Assembly: GCF_035607555.1 (NCBI RefSeq) | Contig: NZ_JAVHWZ010000001.1 | Coordinates: forward strand, 603,501 to 667,500 | Reading direction: 5' to 3' | DNA length: 64,000 bases | DNA from: Candidatus Bealeia paramacronuclearis | GTDB lineage: Bacteria > Pseudomonadota > Alphaproteobacteria > UBA9655 | Shown: in pieces, positions 28,461 through 36,166 of the stretch | Numbering within the stretch: position 1 is the stretch's first letter | Layout: each line of letters begins with the position of its first letter | Program-made: the position numbers and the translations under genes | Notes under the pieces: model-generated | Databases searched by the model: none | Told to the model about the DNA's origin: nothing | Seen by the model: the letters and a program-made list of their open reading frames with translations, nothing else

Positions 28461-29617
28461 TTAGTGGCTACCATAGTTTACGCCGTGAGGGCCTTGGCTA
28501 CCATAGTTTACGCTGTGGCTGCCTTGGCTAGCGAAGTTTACGCCGTGACCACCTTGGCTGCCATAGTTTACATTGTGACTACCATAGTTTACGCTGTGGC
28601 TGCCTTGGCTAGCGAAGTTTACGCCGTGACCACCTTGGCTGCCATAGTTTACATTGTGACTACCATAGTTTACGCTGTGGCTGCCTTGGCTAGCGAAGTT
28701 TACGCCGTGACCACCTTGGCTGCCATAGTTTACATTGTGACTACCATAGTTTACGCTGTGGCTGCCTTGGCTACCATAGTTTACGCCGTGAGGGCCTTGG
28801 CTACCATAGTTTACGCTGTGGCTGCCTTGGCTAGCGAAGTTTACGCCGTGACCACCTTGGCTGCCATAGTTTACATTGTGACTACCATAGTTTACGCTGT
28901 GGCTGCCTTGGCTAGCGAAGTTTACGCCGTGACCACCTTGGCTGCCATAGTTTACATTGTGACTACCATAGTTTACGCTGTGGCTGCCTTGGCTACCATA
29001 GTTTACGCCGTGAGGGCCTTGGCTACCATAGTTTACGCCGTGAGGGCCTTGGCTACCATAGTTTACGCTGTGGCTGCCTTGGCTAGCGAAGTTTACGCCG
29101 TGACCACCTTGGCTGCCATAGTTTACATTGTGACTACCATAGTTTACGCTGTGGCTGCCTTGGCTAGCGAAGTTTACGCCGTGACCACCTTGGCTGCCAT
29201 AGTTTACATTGTGACTACCATAGTTTACGCTGTGGCTGCCTTGGCTAGCGAAGTTTACGCCGTGACCACCTTGGCTGCCATAGTTTACATTGTGACTACC
29301 ATAGTTTACGCTGTGGCTGCCTTGGCTAGCGAAGTTTACGCCGTGACACCTTGGCTGCCATAGTTTACATTGTGACTACCATAGTTTACGCTGTGGCTGC
29401 CTTGGCTACCATAGTTTACGCTGTGGCTGCCTTGGCTACCATAGTTTACATTGTGACTACCATAGTTTACGCTGTGGCTGCCTTGGCTACCATAGTTTAC
29501 TTGGTGAGAAGGGGTAAACTTACGATCATGGCCTTCATTTGGATCTTGCCACATGGCTACAAGAGAGGAGGCAGAAACAGAAACGAACAAGGATGCTAAG
29601 AGTTTTATATTTAACAT
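28461..29617 (-). CDS. Exported tandem-repeat protein, frameshifted
   Basis: Minus-strand gene with a good Shine-Dalgarno (AGGTGATT) before the ATG at 29617, a signal peptide (MLNIKLLASLFVSVSASSLVA) and a body made almost only of SQGSHSVNYG, SQGGHGVNFA, SQGPHGVNYG (10 residues) and SHNVNYG (7 residues). A one-base deletion at about 29346-29348 (TGACACC where eight other copies have TGACCACC) shifts the frame and ends the read after 93 residues at 29336. If that base is restored the frame runs to TAA at 28461, giving 385 residues and ending NYGSH just before the terminator, so the original gene was full length. Gly/Ser/Asn/His-rich surface or amyloid-like material is conceivable; there is no recognised family. 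Confidence 0.7.
28468..29486. repeat. Coding tandem-repeat array, 37 units of 30 or 21 bp
   Basis: Counted by eye: 27 units of 30 bp (one is 29 bp through a deletion) and 10 of 21 bp, totalling 1019 bp. Four unit types occur: S (14), F (9), P (4) and N (10, the 21-bp type). S-F-N forms an 81-bp higher-order unit present nine times. Units within a type are nearly identical at the base level, implying recent expansion by slippage or recombination. Confidence 0.95.
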
Positions 29618-30014
29618 AGAATAATCACCTTTTTTAAATTTAACAAGGTTGAAATCAATATAGGTTAATTGAATTTCTGTCAATATAAAATTTAAAATGA
29701 AAAAATTGTTGGATTTCAATTATAAGACTGACGAGATCTTAATATACTCGATTATCTCACACCATTACTATTTTCAAAACACCCTTGCAAAAATGGAATT
29801 GGAAGTCGGGAAAAAACTTGCTTATATGTAAATAAAAGCAAATGAATTTGCGTAATTATTATTTCGTTTTGGTGTGATTATGTTTTCCGATGCGCTCAGT
29901 GCTCAAATTAAAGTCCTCTCTTTTGTGGTGATGATGATATTGGCTATGGCGACTAAGGGAACTTTGGAGCTGCTTTTAAATCAGATTATCATCTCTTTAA
30001 GCTTTGTGAAAAAG
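29618..30014. other. 397-bp intergenic region upstream of the repeat gene
   Basis: AT-rich stretch between two minus-strand genes; it must hold the promoter of the repeat protein. A plus-strand open frame starting at 29874 runs into the antisense of the next gene; its first 30 residues (ALSAQIKVLSFVVMMILAMA) look like a membrane helix and vaguely like a piece of a dicarboxylate/cation symporter, so a gene remnant is possible. Nothing else is recognisable. Confidence 0.4.
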
Positions 30015-30527
30015 CTACCACCCCACCATTTCCCCAGTGGACGAGGAGACGGACGACTGCATGTGGTCCCGACACGCTTTTTCAAGAAGCGCCGCGGGAA
30101 CGTCGAAGAGGGGCTGCCCGTTATAGAAAGCCTGGTTGCTTTGCAAATCGACAACAACATTTCCCGCTTCAGCTTTTCGCGCAAAATCGGTTAAAATTGG
30201 GTTTGTTATTCCCAAAAATTGATTCAAATGAACCTCAATGGGAATCGAAATAAAACGCGGTGTTTTGCTGTAAATATTTGAGGCCAAATCCGCAGGCGCT
30301 ACCGCGTTTCCGTCCATATCCACCCCCCCCACATAATTGACGTCTTCGGATGCTTCGGCAGCAATTCCCAAATTCAGGCATTCCTCAGAGGTTAAGGAAA
30401 GCATAGTTTTTCCATACTCTTGATGAACGGAAATTGCAAAAATTTGCGGTGCCCAAAAAGAAACGCCAAACATTACAAACCACAAGCTCTTTACAGTCAT
30501 TTTATCTAAAATTGTATTGAATTTCAT
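30015..30527 (-). CDS. Hypothetical exported protein
   Basis: 170 residues with an N-terminal signal peptide (hydrophobic run SLWFVMFGVSFWAPQIFA, residues 14-31). The mature part has two cysteines (SEECLNLG and EKACRDH) that could form a disulphide and the readable block SIPIEVHLNQFLGI followed by GNVVVDLQSNQAFYNGQPL. I do not recognise the family. ATG with an AT-rich promoter region; the upstream gene at 30633 is divergent, separated by 105 bases. Coding potential looks real: clean signal peptide and no competing better frame. Confidence 0.6.
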   Translation of the reverse strand: MKFNTILDKMTVKSLWFVMFGVSFWAPQIFAISVHQEYGKTMLSLTSEECLNLGIAAEASEDVNYVGGVDMDGNAVAPADLASNIYSKTPRFISIPIEVHLNQFLGITNPILTDFARKAEAGNVVVDLQSNQAFYNGQPLFDVPAALLEKACRDHMQSSVSSSTGEMVGW

Positions 30528-30632
30528 GGGTTAGTATCCTCTTGTTTTTTTGCTTAAATCAAATTAGGTCTTTTCAAGCACCCATCATATCGTGTTAGGC
30601 TTAGGATGAAATAAAAAAAGGGAGACACAGTC

Positions 30633-31724
30633 ATGAAAATTTCATCCACACTTTTCTCAACCGTATCCTTAATTGTTCTTTTCGGCGCACTTTCCTCTCA
30701 ATTAAACGCTATGCAAGAGCCTGGAACTAAAGAAGAAGGCTCAACAACGACAACAGTTCCTGTTAAGACTTCTGATGATGTGAAGAAAGAAACACCGCAT
30801 GATTTTGTATCTACCAAGGAAGACCTTGAAGGAAAAGTGAAAAATCTCTTGGAAACAGATACAGCTGTCTTAAAGAAGAAACTGGAAGAACACCCTACTC
30901 CTGAAGAAACTGCGTTGACGAGTTCTGTGATTGAATACAAGGAAGAAAGGGCGAATTCAAATCCCATCCAAAACGGCAAGAAAACCACAGAAGAGGACGT
31001 TCAGAAAGTCCTTGAAAAAGTTCAGAAAACAACTTGGGCTCAATCTTTAGGAAATGCTGCCTGGTGGCTCACGCTGCCCGTTTCTGCACCCTTGACTGGA
31101 ATTTATCATTTGGGGGGGTATATTTTTGGTAAGGGGACGAATACACACGCTTCTCAAAAAGAAACAGATGAAAAAGATGTTGTTATTATTAGAAAAGACG
31201 ATGAGGATAGCAAGATTCTAATGACTGAAACACTTGTTCAAGATCCAAAAAAAGAGGTAGAGCCTACCGATCTAACACAAGATAATTCCACGAGTAAAAT
31301 TCTAACATCAGTGCTGGAAAGCGATCTTCAAAGGGAAGAAAATCTTGATCTTAAGAAAGAGGAAACTATCACTGAGACAAACTTACCTCAAGAAGAAATT
31401 AAGCAAAATTCCCCCAAAGATGATTTGCAGGATCACGATACAAACCCTTTTGTGGAGTCTCAGGGGACAACGAAAATAGTTTTTGAAAATCCACAAAAAA
31501 AGGAAGAAGAGCTTGATTCTAAAAAAGAGATTAGAGATGGAAATGTTAGCATTGCGGAAAAGTCAAGCGATGCTAATATATTAAAATCGGATTTTACCTC
31601 TAAAACAAAAACGCAAAAGAAAAATGAACGAAAAAAAATCACAAAACAAAAGCTCAAAAAACAAGAAGAAGAAAACAGAAAATTACGTGAAGAGGTGAAT
31701 CTCTTGAATGCAAAAACGAATTAA
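30633..31724 (+). CDS. Exported Lys/Glu-rich low-complexity protein with C-terminal coiled coil
   Basis: 363 residues. A signal peptide (LFSTVSLIVLFGALSSQLNA) is followed by a long, highly charged, mostly disordered region rich in E, K, T and S. A single hydrophobic stretch near residues 130-160 (WWLTLPVSAPLTGIYHLGGY) could be membrane-associating. The last 45 residues (KTQKKNERKKITKQKLKKQE onwards) are a basic coiled coil ending in a leucine-heptad segment. No family recognised; composition resembles fast-evolving secreted proteins of intracellular bacteria. Good Shine-Dalgarno GGGAGA and a terminator at 31745 make it a single-gene unit. Confidence 0.65.
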   Translation: MKISSTLFSTVSLIVLFGALSSQLNAMQEPGTKEEGSTTTTVPVKTSDDVKKETPHDFVSTKEDLEGKVKNLLETDTAVLKKKLEEHPTPEETALTSSVIEYKEERANSNPIQNGKKTTEEDVQKVLEKVQKTTWAQSLGNAAWWLTLPVSAPLTGIYHLGGYIFGKGTNTHASQKETDEKDVVIIRKDDEDSKILMTETLVQDPKKEVEPTDLTQDNSTSKILTSVLESDLQREENLDLKKEETITETNLPQEEIKQNSPKDDLQDHDTNPFVESQGTTKIVFENPQKKEEELDSKKEIRDGNVSIAEKSSDANILKSDFTSKTKTQKKNERKKITKQKLKKQEEENRKLREEVNLLNAKTN

Positions 31725-31744
31725 ATTTTGAAATATTTTAAAGG

Positions 31745-31771
31745 AACAGCCCTCATTTTTTGAGGGTTGTT
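31745..31771 (+). terminator. Intrinsic terminator after the Lys/Glu-rich gene
   Basis: AACAGCCCTCA (31745-31755) pairs with TGAGGGTTGTT (31761-31771) with one G-U pair and a T5 loop, followed by TCTCTTTAT. Located 20 bases after the stop. Confidence 0.75.
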
Positions 31772-31815
31772 TCTCTTTATTTAAACAAGACTCAAAAAAA
31801 TGAGCGGGGATTCCA

Positions 31816-32976
31816 GTGTTTTATATTGCCTTTAAAATGCTGGTGGGGGATCGAGGAAAATATTTAGGGATTATCCTGGGCATTTCCTTTGCGTCACTCA
31901 TCATGACACAACAGCCCGCAATTTTCTCAGGGCTTATGACCCGAACTTATAGCTTTATTACTGATTTGGGGCTTCCTGATATTTGGGTAATGGATCCGAC
32001 CGTTCGTTATGTGGATGATGGCAAAACCATGCCTGAAAAAAATCTCTATCGTGTAGCAAGTATTGATGGTGTGGCTTGGGCCAAACCGCTTTACAAAGGC
32101 AATATTCAAGCACGTCTCAATACAGGCACCTATCAAAATTGCAACTTGATTGGAATTGATGACACGACATTGATCGGAGCCCCGGCTCAATTGATCCAAG
32201 GAAATATTGAAGGATTGTGGCAGGCGGATGCTGTCATCGTCAATGAAGAGGGGGCTAATGATAAGCTGGCAAACCCTCCCGTAACTTCAGGCGGTCCTAA
32301 AATCCCCCTTCGTGTAGGTCAAGAAATTGAACTTAATGATCATCGGGCTGTGGTGGTGGGAATTGCTAAATCTACCCGAACTTTCCAGTCGTTGCCAGTT
32401 ATTTTTACAACGTATTCACGCGCCAAGCAATTTGTGCCGCCGCAAAGAAACCTTTTGAGTTATGTGCTGGTTAAAGCCAAACCTGGTCAAGATATCGATC
32501 AGCTCGTCCACAGAATTGAAAAGCAATCAGGACTTAAAGCCTTGCCTCGAGAAAAATTTAAAGATTCCACCATCGACTATTATTTCAAATATACGGGGAT
32601 TCCCATTAACTTTGGGGTTTCCGTTTTGCTGGGGTTTTTGGTGGGCGCTATTATTGCGGGGCAAACCTTTTATAGTTTTACTTATGAAAACCTAAGATAC
32701 TATGGAGTTCTGAAAGCCATGGGTGTTGCGGACAGAACATTGCTTTTGATGATTGTATTTCAATCGCTGATTGTTTGCTTTATTGGCTATGGTTTGGGGA
32801 TTGCAGGAACCGCAATTTTTGCCTACTTCACCAAAAATTCTCTTTTGGCTTTTCGATTTCCCTGGCAACTGATGGTTTTTAGTGTTTTCGGCGTGACTGT
32901 GATTTCAGCCCTTGCGGCCCTTATTAGCATTCGCAAAGTTCTTAAACTTGAACCTGCAATCGTCTTTAAGAGTTAA
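31816..32976 (+). CDS. DevC-type ABC exporter permease (FtsX-like)
   Basis: FtsX/MacB-type permease, 386 residues, with four membrane helices: one near 18-36 and three in the C-terminal FtsX domain (about 258-385). The large periplasmic loop between them begins LPDIWVMDPTVRYVDDGKTMP, which resembles DevC proteins of the DevBCA exporter family. GTG start after GCGGGGA. First gene of a four-gene operon permease-ATPase-HlyD adaptor-NodT outer-membrane factor, arranged with gaps of 1-4 bases. Substrate unknown; cyanobacterial DevBCA exports glycolipids. Confidence 0.85.
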   Translation: MFYIAFKMLVGDRGKYLGIILGISFASLIMTQQPAIFSGLMTRTYSFITDLGLPDIWVMDPTVRYVDDGKTMPEKNLYRVASIDGVAWAKPLYKGNIQARLNTGTYQNCNLIGIDDTTLIGAPAQLIQGNIEGLWQADAVIVNEEGANDKLANPPVTSGGPKIPLRVGQEIELNDHRAVVVGIAKSTRTFQSLPVIFTTYSRAKQFVPPQRNLLSYVLVKAKPGQDIDQLVHRIEKQSGLKALPREKFKDSTIDYYFKYTGIPINFGVSVLLGFLVGAIIAGQTFYSFTYENLRYYGVLKAMGVADRTLLLMIVFQSLIVCFIGYGLGIAGTAIFAYFTKNSLLAFRFPWQLMVFSVFGVTVISALAALISIRKVLKLEPAIVFKS

Positions 32977-32977
32977 T

Positions 32978-33685
32978 ATGAACTCTCTTGCTGTCAAATG
33001 TCATAATATTACAAAAACGTATGGTACAGGTTCAACGCAAGTTGTGGCATTAAGAGGTGTTGATCTTGAGGTTAAGGCTGGCGAGCTTTTGATGTTGGCT
33101 GGACCTTCGGGATGCGGGAAAACTACACTGATTTCCATTATTGCAGGGATTCTTTTTCAAGATCAGGGAACGTGTGAATTATTTAGTCATTCTTTTAATC
33201 AAATGGCACCACGTGAGCAAATTGCGTTTCGTGCAAAAAACATTGGATTTGTCTTTCAAAGTTTTAATTTGATTCCGTCCCTCACCATTGCTGAAAATGT
33301 AGCCGTCCCTCTTATTATTGGGGGAGTCCCCCGCAAAGAGGCAACAGAGCGGGGGGCAGAAGTTTTAGACAAGTTGGGGCTTGGAGATCGGGTTGAATCT
33401 TTCCCCGCCAATCTTTCAGGCGGCCAGCAACAACGTGTAGCCATTGGTCGTGCTCTTGTTCATAATCCGCGATTAATTGTCTGTGATGAGCCGACAAGTG
33501 CTTTGGATGGTAGTACCGGATACAAGATCATGGAGATTTTAAAGTCTGTGGCGATGGAAGGCGATCGTGCTTTGATTGTCGTCACTCATGACAGTCGTAT
33601 TTTTCAATTTTCTGACCGAATTGCCAAAATGGAAGATGGAAAAATTATCAAAATTATTAATGATCACCGAGAGTTTGAAGGATAG
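32978..33685 (+). CDS. DevA-type ABC exporter ATPase
   Basis: LolD/MacB-family ATPase, 235 residues. Walker A GPSGCGKTT, Q-loop GFVFQSFNLIPSLT, signature LSGGQQQR, Walker B LIVCDEPTSALD and H-loop VVTHD are all present. The ATG at 32978 directly follows the permease stop; a longer reading frame upstream would overlap it. Energises the FtsX-like permease encoded just upstream. Confidence 0.93.
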   Translation: MNSLAVKCHNITKTYGTGSTQVVALRGVDLEVKAGELLMLAGPSGCGKTTLISIIAGILFQDQGTCELFSHSFNQMAPREQIAFRAKNIGFVFQSFNLIPSLTIAENVAVPLIIGGVPRKEATERGAEVLDKLGLGDRVESFPANLSGGQQQRVAIGRALVHNPRLIVCDEPTSALDGSTGYKIMEILKSVAMEGDRALIVVTHDSRIFQFSDRIAKMEDGKIIKIINDHREFEG

Positions 33686-33689
33686 TAAA

Positions 33690-34682
33690 ATGCCAAAAAA
33701 AATAATAAACCTCAATCGTGTTCTAACCGCATTGGCCATCATAGGAATTTTGTCAGGTCTTTGGATGGTGATCAAAGATCAAAAAAAAGCCCCCGTTTCT
33801 CAGCCTGCGGTGATACCCTCTACTTCGCCTTACGAAAGTTTTATTTCGGCCTCAGGAATTATTGAGGCCAAAAGTGAGAACCTTAATTTGGGAACCATCG
33901 TGGGGGGGGCTGTCGATAAGGTTTTGGTCGAAGTTGGGGACAAAGTTAAAAAAGGTCAGCCGCTTTTTACTTTGGATATGAGGGAAGCGCAAGCCGACGT
34001 AGCTTTGAAGCTCGCACAATTCGAAGAGTCCAAAACGGCATTGGAGCAAGCACGTGCGAATTTAAAATCGTCGAAAGATAATCTTGGATTTTTAGAAAAA
34101 GTTTCTGATAAACGCGCCATTGCACAAGAAGATCTCACAACGCGTCAAAATGCGGTTTTCGTTAATGAGGCGGCTTTAAAAAATGCAGAGGCAATTCTTC
34201 AGTCTGCAAAAAAATCTCTTGAGGTTTCTGAGACAACATTAAGCCTTTATACCATTCGTGCCCCCTTAGATTGTGAGATTCTACAAGTCAATATTCACCC
34301 TGGTGAATATGCTGCGGCTGCGGTACTCACCACACCTTTGATGCTCATTGGAAGTGTTCAGGACTATCACGTGCGCGTTCAAATTGATGAAAATGAAGCG
34401 TGGAGATTTAAAAAAGAATCTCCAGCAGAAGCAATTTTACGCGGCAACATTCATTTTAAAACACCACTTCAATTTAAATATATTGAGCCTTACGTTATAC
34501 CGAAACAATCACTTACGGGAGATGCCACTGAGCGCGTGGACACCCGCGTTCTTGAGGTGGTTTATGCCTATGATCCTGAAACATTTCCCGGGTATATGGG
34601 ACAACAAGTGGATGTCTATATTAAAGCGGATAAAATTCCAGCCTCCCTTACTTATGGTGGCCCTGGAGTGCCCGTACAATGA
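33690..34682 (+). CDS. DevB-type periplasmic adaptor (HlyD family)
   Basis: Membrane fusion protein, 330 residues. One N-terminal membrane anchor (VLTALAIIGILSGLWMVI, about 10-27), a first biotinyl-lipoyl half (GTIVGGAVDKVLVEVGDKVKKGQPLF), a helical hairpin (about 110-185) and second lipoyl half (LYTIRAPLDCEILQVNIHPGEY). Family role is to bridge inner-membrane ABC pump and outer-membrane factor. The ATG at 33690 follows GAAGGATAG; its stop overlaps the next start (ATGA). Confidence 0.88.
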   Translation: MPKKIINLNRVLTALAIIGILSGLWMVIKDQKKAPVSQPAVIPSTSPYESFISASGIIEAKSENLNLGTIVGGAVDKVLVEVGDKVKKGQPLFTLDMREAQADVALKLAQFEESKTALEQARANLKSSKDNLGFLEKVSDKRAIAQEDLTTRQNAVFVNEAALKNAEAILQSAKKSLEVSETTLSLYTIRAPLDCEILQVNIHPGEYAAAAVLTTPLMLIGSVQDYHVRVQIDENEAWRFKKESPAEAILRGNIHFKTPLQFKYIEPYVIPKQSLTGDATERVDTRVLEVVYAYDPETFPGYMGQQVDVYIKADKIPASLTYGGPGVPVQ

Positions 34683-36166
34683 AACGTGCTCTCATCTCGT
34701 TAAGTTGTCTCTTGAGCGCGTGCGCAATTGGGCCTGATTATGAAAAACCAGAATTTGAAGTCCCCGATGTATGGGAAAATGCAGGATCCCAAAATCCAGA
34801 ACGGGATCTGAAAATTGAGGCGGAATGGTGGAAGTCATTTCAGGACCCTCTTTTAACGGAATTGGTGGAAGAGGCTGTTAAATCAAATCCGACTTATCTT
34901 CAGGCGCTTTCGCTCATTCAAGAAGCGCGGGCTCAAGTCAAAAGTGCAACTGCAGGGTTATTTCCTGAGATTGATGGGACGGGGTCTTACTCACATAATC
35001 TCAATAGTCTAAATGTTAATTCGGGGGGGAGCGGTGGAAAGAGGGTCCGCGAAAGCGATGCATATGCATTGGGTTTTGACACCAGTTGGGAAATTGATCT
35101 TTTCGGGCGTCTCAGGAGAGCGGATGAGGCGGCCAAAGCCACCTTTGAAGGGGATGTTGCCAATGGGCAGGATATTCTTTTGAGTTTGATTGCGGAGGTC
35201 GCCCAAAATTATGTTCTTTTAAGACAATATCAACAGCAGCTTTTGGTGACACAAAAAAACGCCAAAAGCTGGGATGAGCTTTATAATTTAAATGTATCGT
35301 TATTCCAAGCGGGGCACATTTCAGAATTTTCTGTTCTCGAGGCCAAAACTTCTCGTGATCAAACACGTAGCCAAATTGCACCTCTTGAAGCCAATGTTAA
35401 AACAACCCTTCATCAATTAGCGATCCTTACAGGAAAGCCGCCCGCTAGTCTCTATGATAAGCTCTCAGAACCCCATCCTATCCCCCAAGTTTCGGGTGAA
35501 ATCTTTGCAGATCTTCCTTCAGCTCTGTTGGAAAGGCGACCTGATATTAGGAAGGCTGAGCGTAATTTGGCATCAAATACGGCACAAATTGGTTTGGCTA
35601 TGGGTGATCTTTTCCCGAAGTTTTCATTCACGGGGAACCTTGGGTATAACAGTAGCAAAGGCTCTAACTTTTTCGATCACACCAGTTTTAACGCATCATT
35701 TGGTCCTACGTTTACATGGGACATAATAGATTTTGGTCGAGTCCGTGCCAATATCGAAGCGCAGGAAGCGATAAAAGATCAAAGTTATTATCAATATAAG
35801 AGTGTTCTTCTTTCCGCGCTTCAAGATGTGGAAAATGGACTTGTGAATCTCTCCTCTGAAGGCAAGCGCCACGAAAATCTTTATGCGGCTTTAACTGCGA
35901 GCCAAGGTGTTGTTGATTTAAGTCTTTCGGAATATCAAGCAGGAGTTATTGATTTTCTGACTGTGCTCACGGCTAAAACAGTAAGGAACACAAATGAGTT
36001 GAATTTTATTCAAAGTCAAGCGGCCTTGAGCGTTGATGCCATTGCACTTTATAAAGCGTTGGGTGGCGGTTGGGAGACCATCCTTAAATCTTCAAAGCCT
36101 CAATCCACGCTTTTGTCAATTTTTCCGAAAGTGAGTTCTGACCCAGACGATCCTGGAGCATTGTAA
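34679..36166 (+). CDS. NodT-family outer-membrane efflux lipoprotein
   Basis: TolC-superfamily outer-membrane factor, 495 residues, with signal peptide and lipobox LSAC (about residues 12-15) followed by the family start AIGPDYEKPEFEVPDVW. Two outer-membrane-factor repeats; LLERRPDIRKAERNLA and ALGGGWE are the classic mid and end motifs. After ALGGGWE there are some 25 extra residues whose DNA overlaps the convergent flavoprotein gene by 83 bases, an unusually long tail-to-tail overlap. NodT proteins normally serve RND pumps; here it terminates an ABC exporter operon. Confidence 0.9.
   Translation: MKRALISLSCLLSACAIGPDYEKPEFEVPDVWENAGSQNPERDLKIEAEWWKSFQDPLLTELVEEAVKSNPTYLQALSLIQEARAQVKSATAGLFPEIDGTGSYSHNLNSLNVNSGGSGGKRVRESDAYALGFDTSWEIDLFGRLRRADEAAKATFEGDVANGQDILLSLIAEVAQNYVLLRQYQQQLLVTQKNAKSWDELYNLNVSLFQAGHISEFSVLEAKTSRDQTRSQIAPLEANVKTTLHQLAILTGKPPASLYDKLSEPHPIPQVSGEIFADLPSALLERRPDIRKAERNLASNTAQIGLAMGDLFPKFSFTGNLGYNSSKGSNFFDHTSFNASFGPTFTWDIIDFGRVRANIEAQEAIKDQSYYQYKSVLLSALQDVENGLVNLSSEGKRHENLYAALTASQGVVDLSLSEYQAGVIDFLTVLTAKTVRNTNELNFIQSQAALSVDAIALYKALGGGWETILKSSKPQSTLLSIFPKVSSDPDDPGAL

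Noticed and set aside
28468..29486. CRISPR-like regular array
   Set aside because: There are no variable spacers; units are contiguous, in one coding frame and of two lengths.
28464..29599. Long plus-strand frames across the repeat array, reading ATIVYAVAALASEVYAV-like hydrophobic repeats
   Set aside because: They lack a signal peptide, ribosome-binding site and non-repeat ends. The minus strand has all three plus a terminator, so the plus frames are antisense products of repeat composition.
29874..30194. 106-codon plus-strand frame taken as a gene
   Set aside because: Two thirds is antisense to the minus-strand exported protein, which has a signal peptide; only the first 30 residues resemble a membrane helix.
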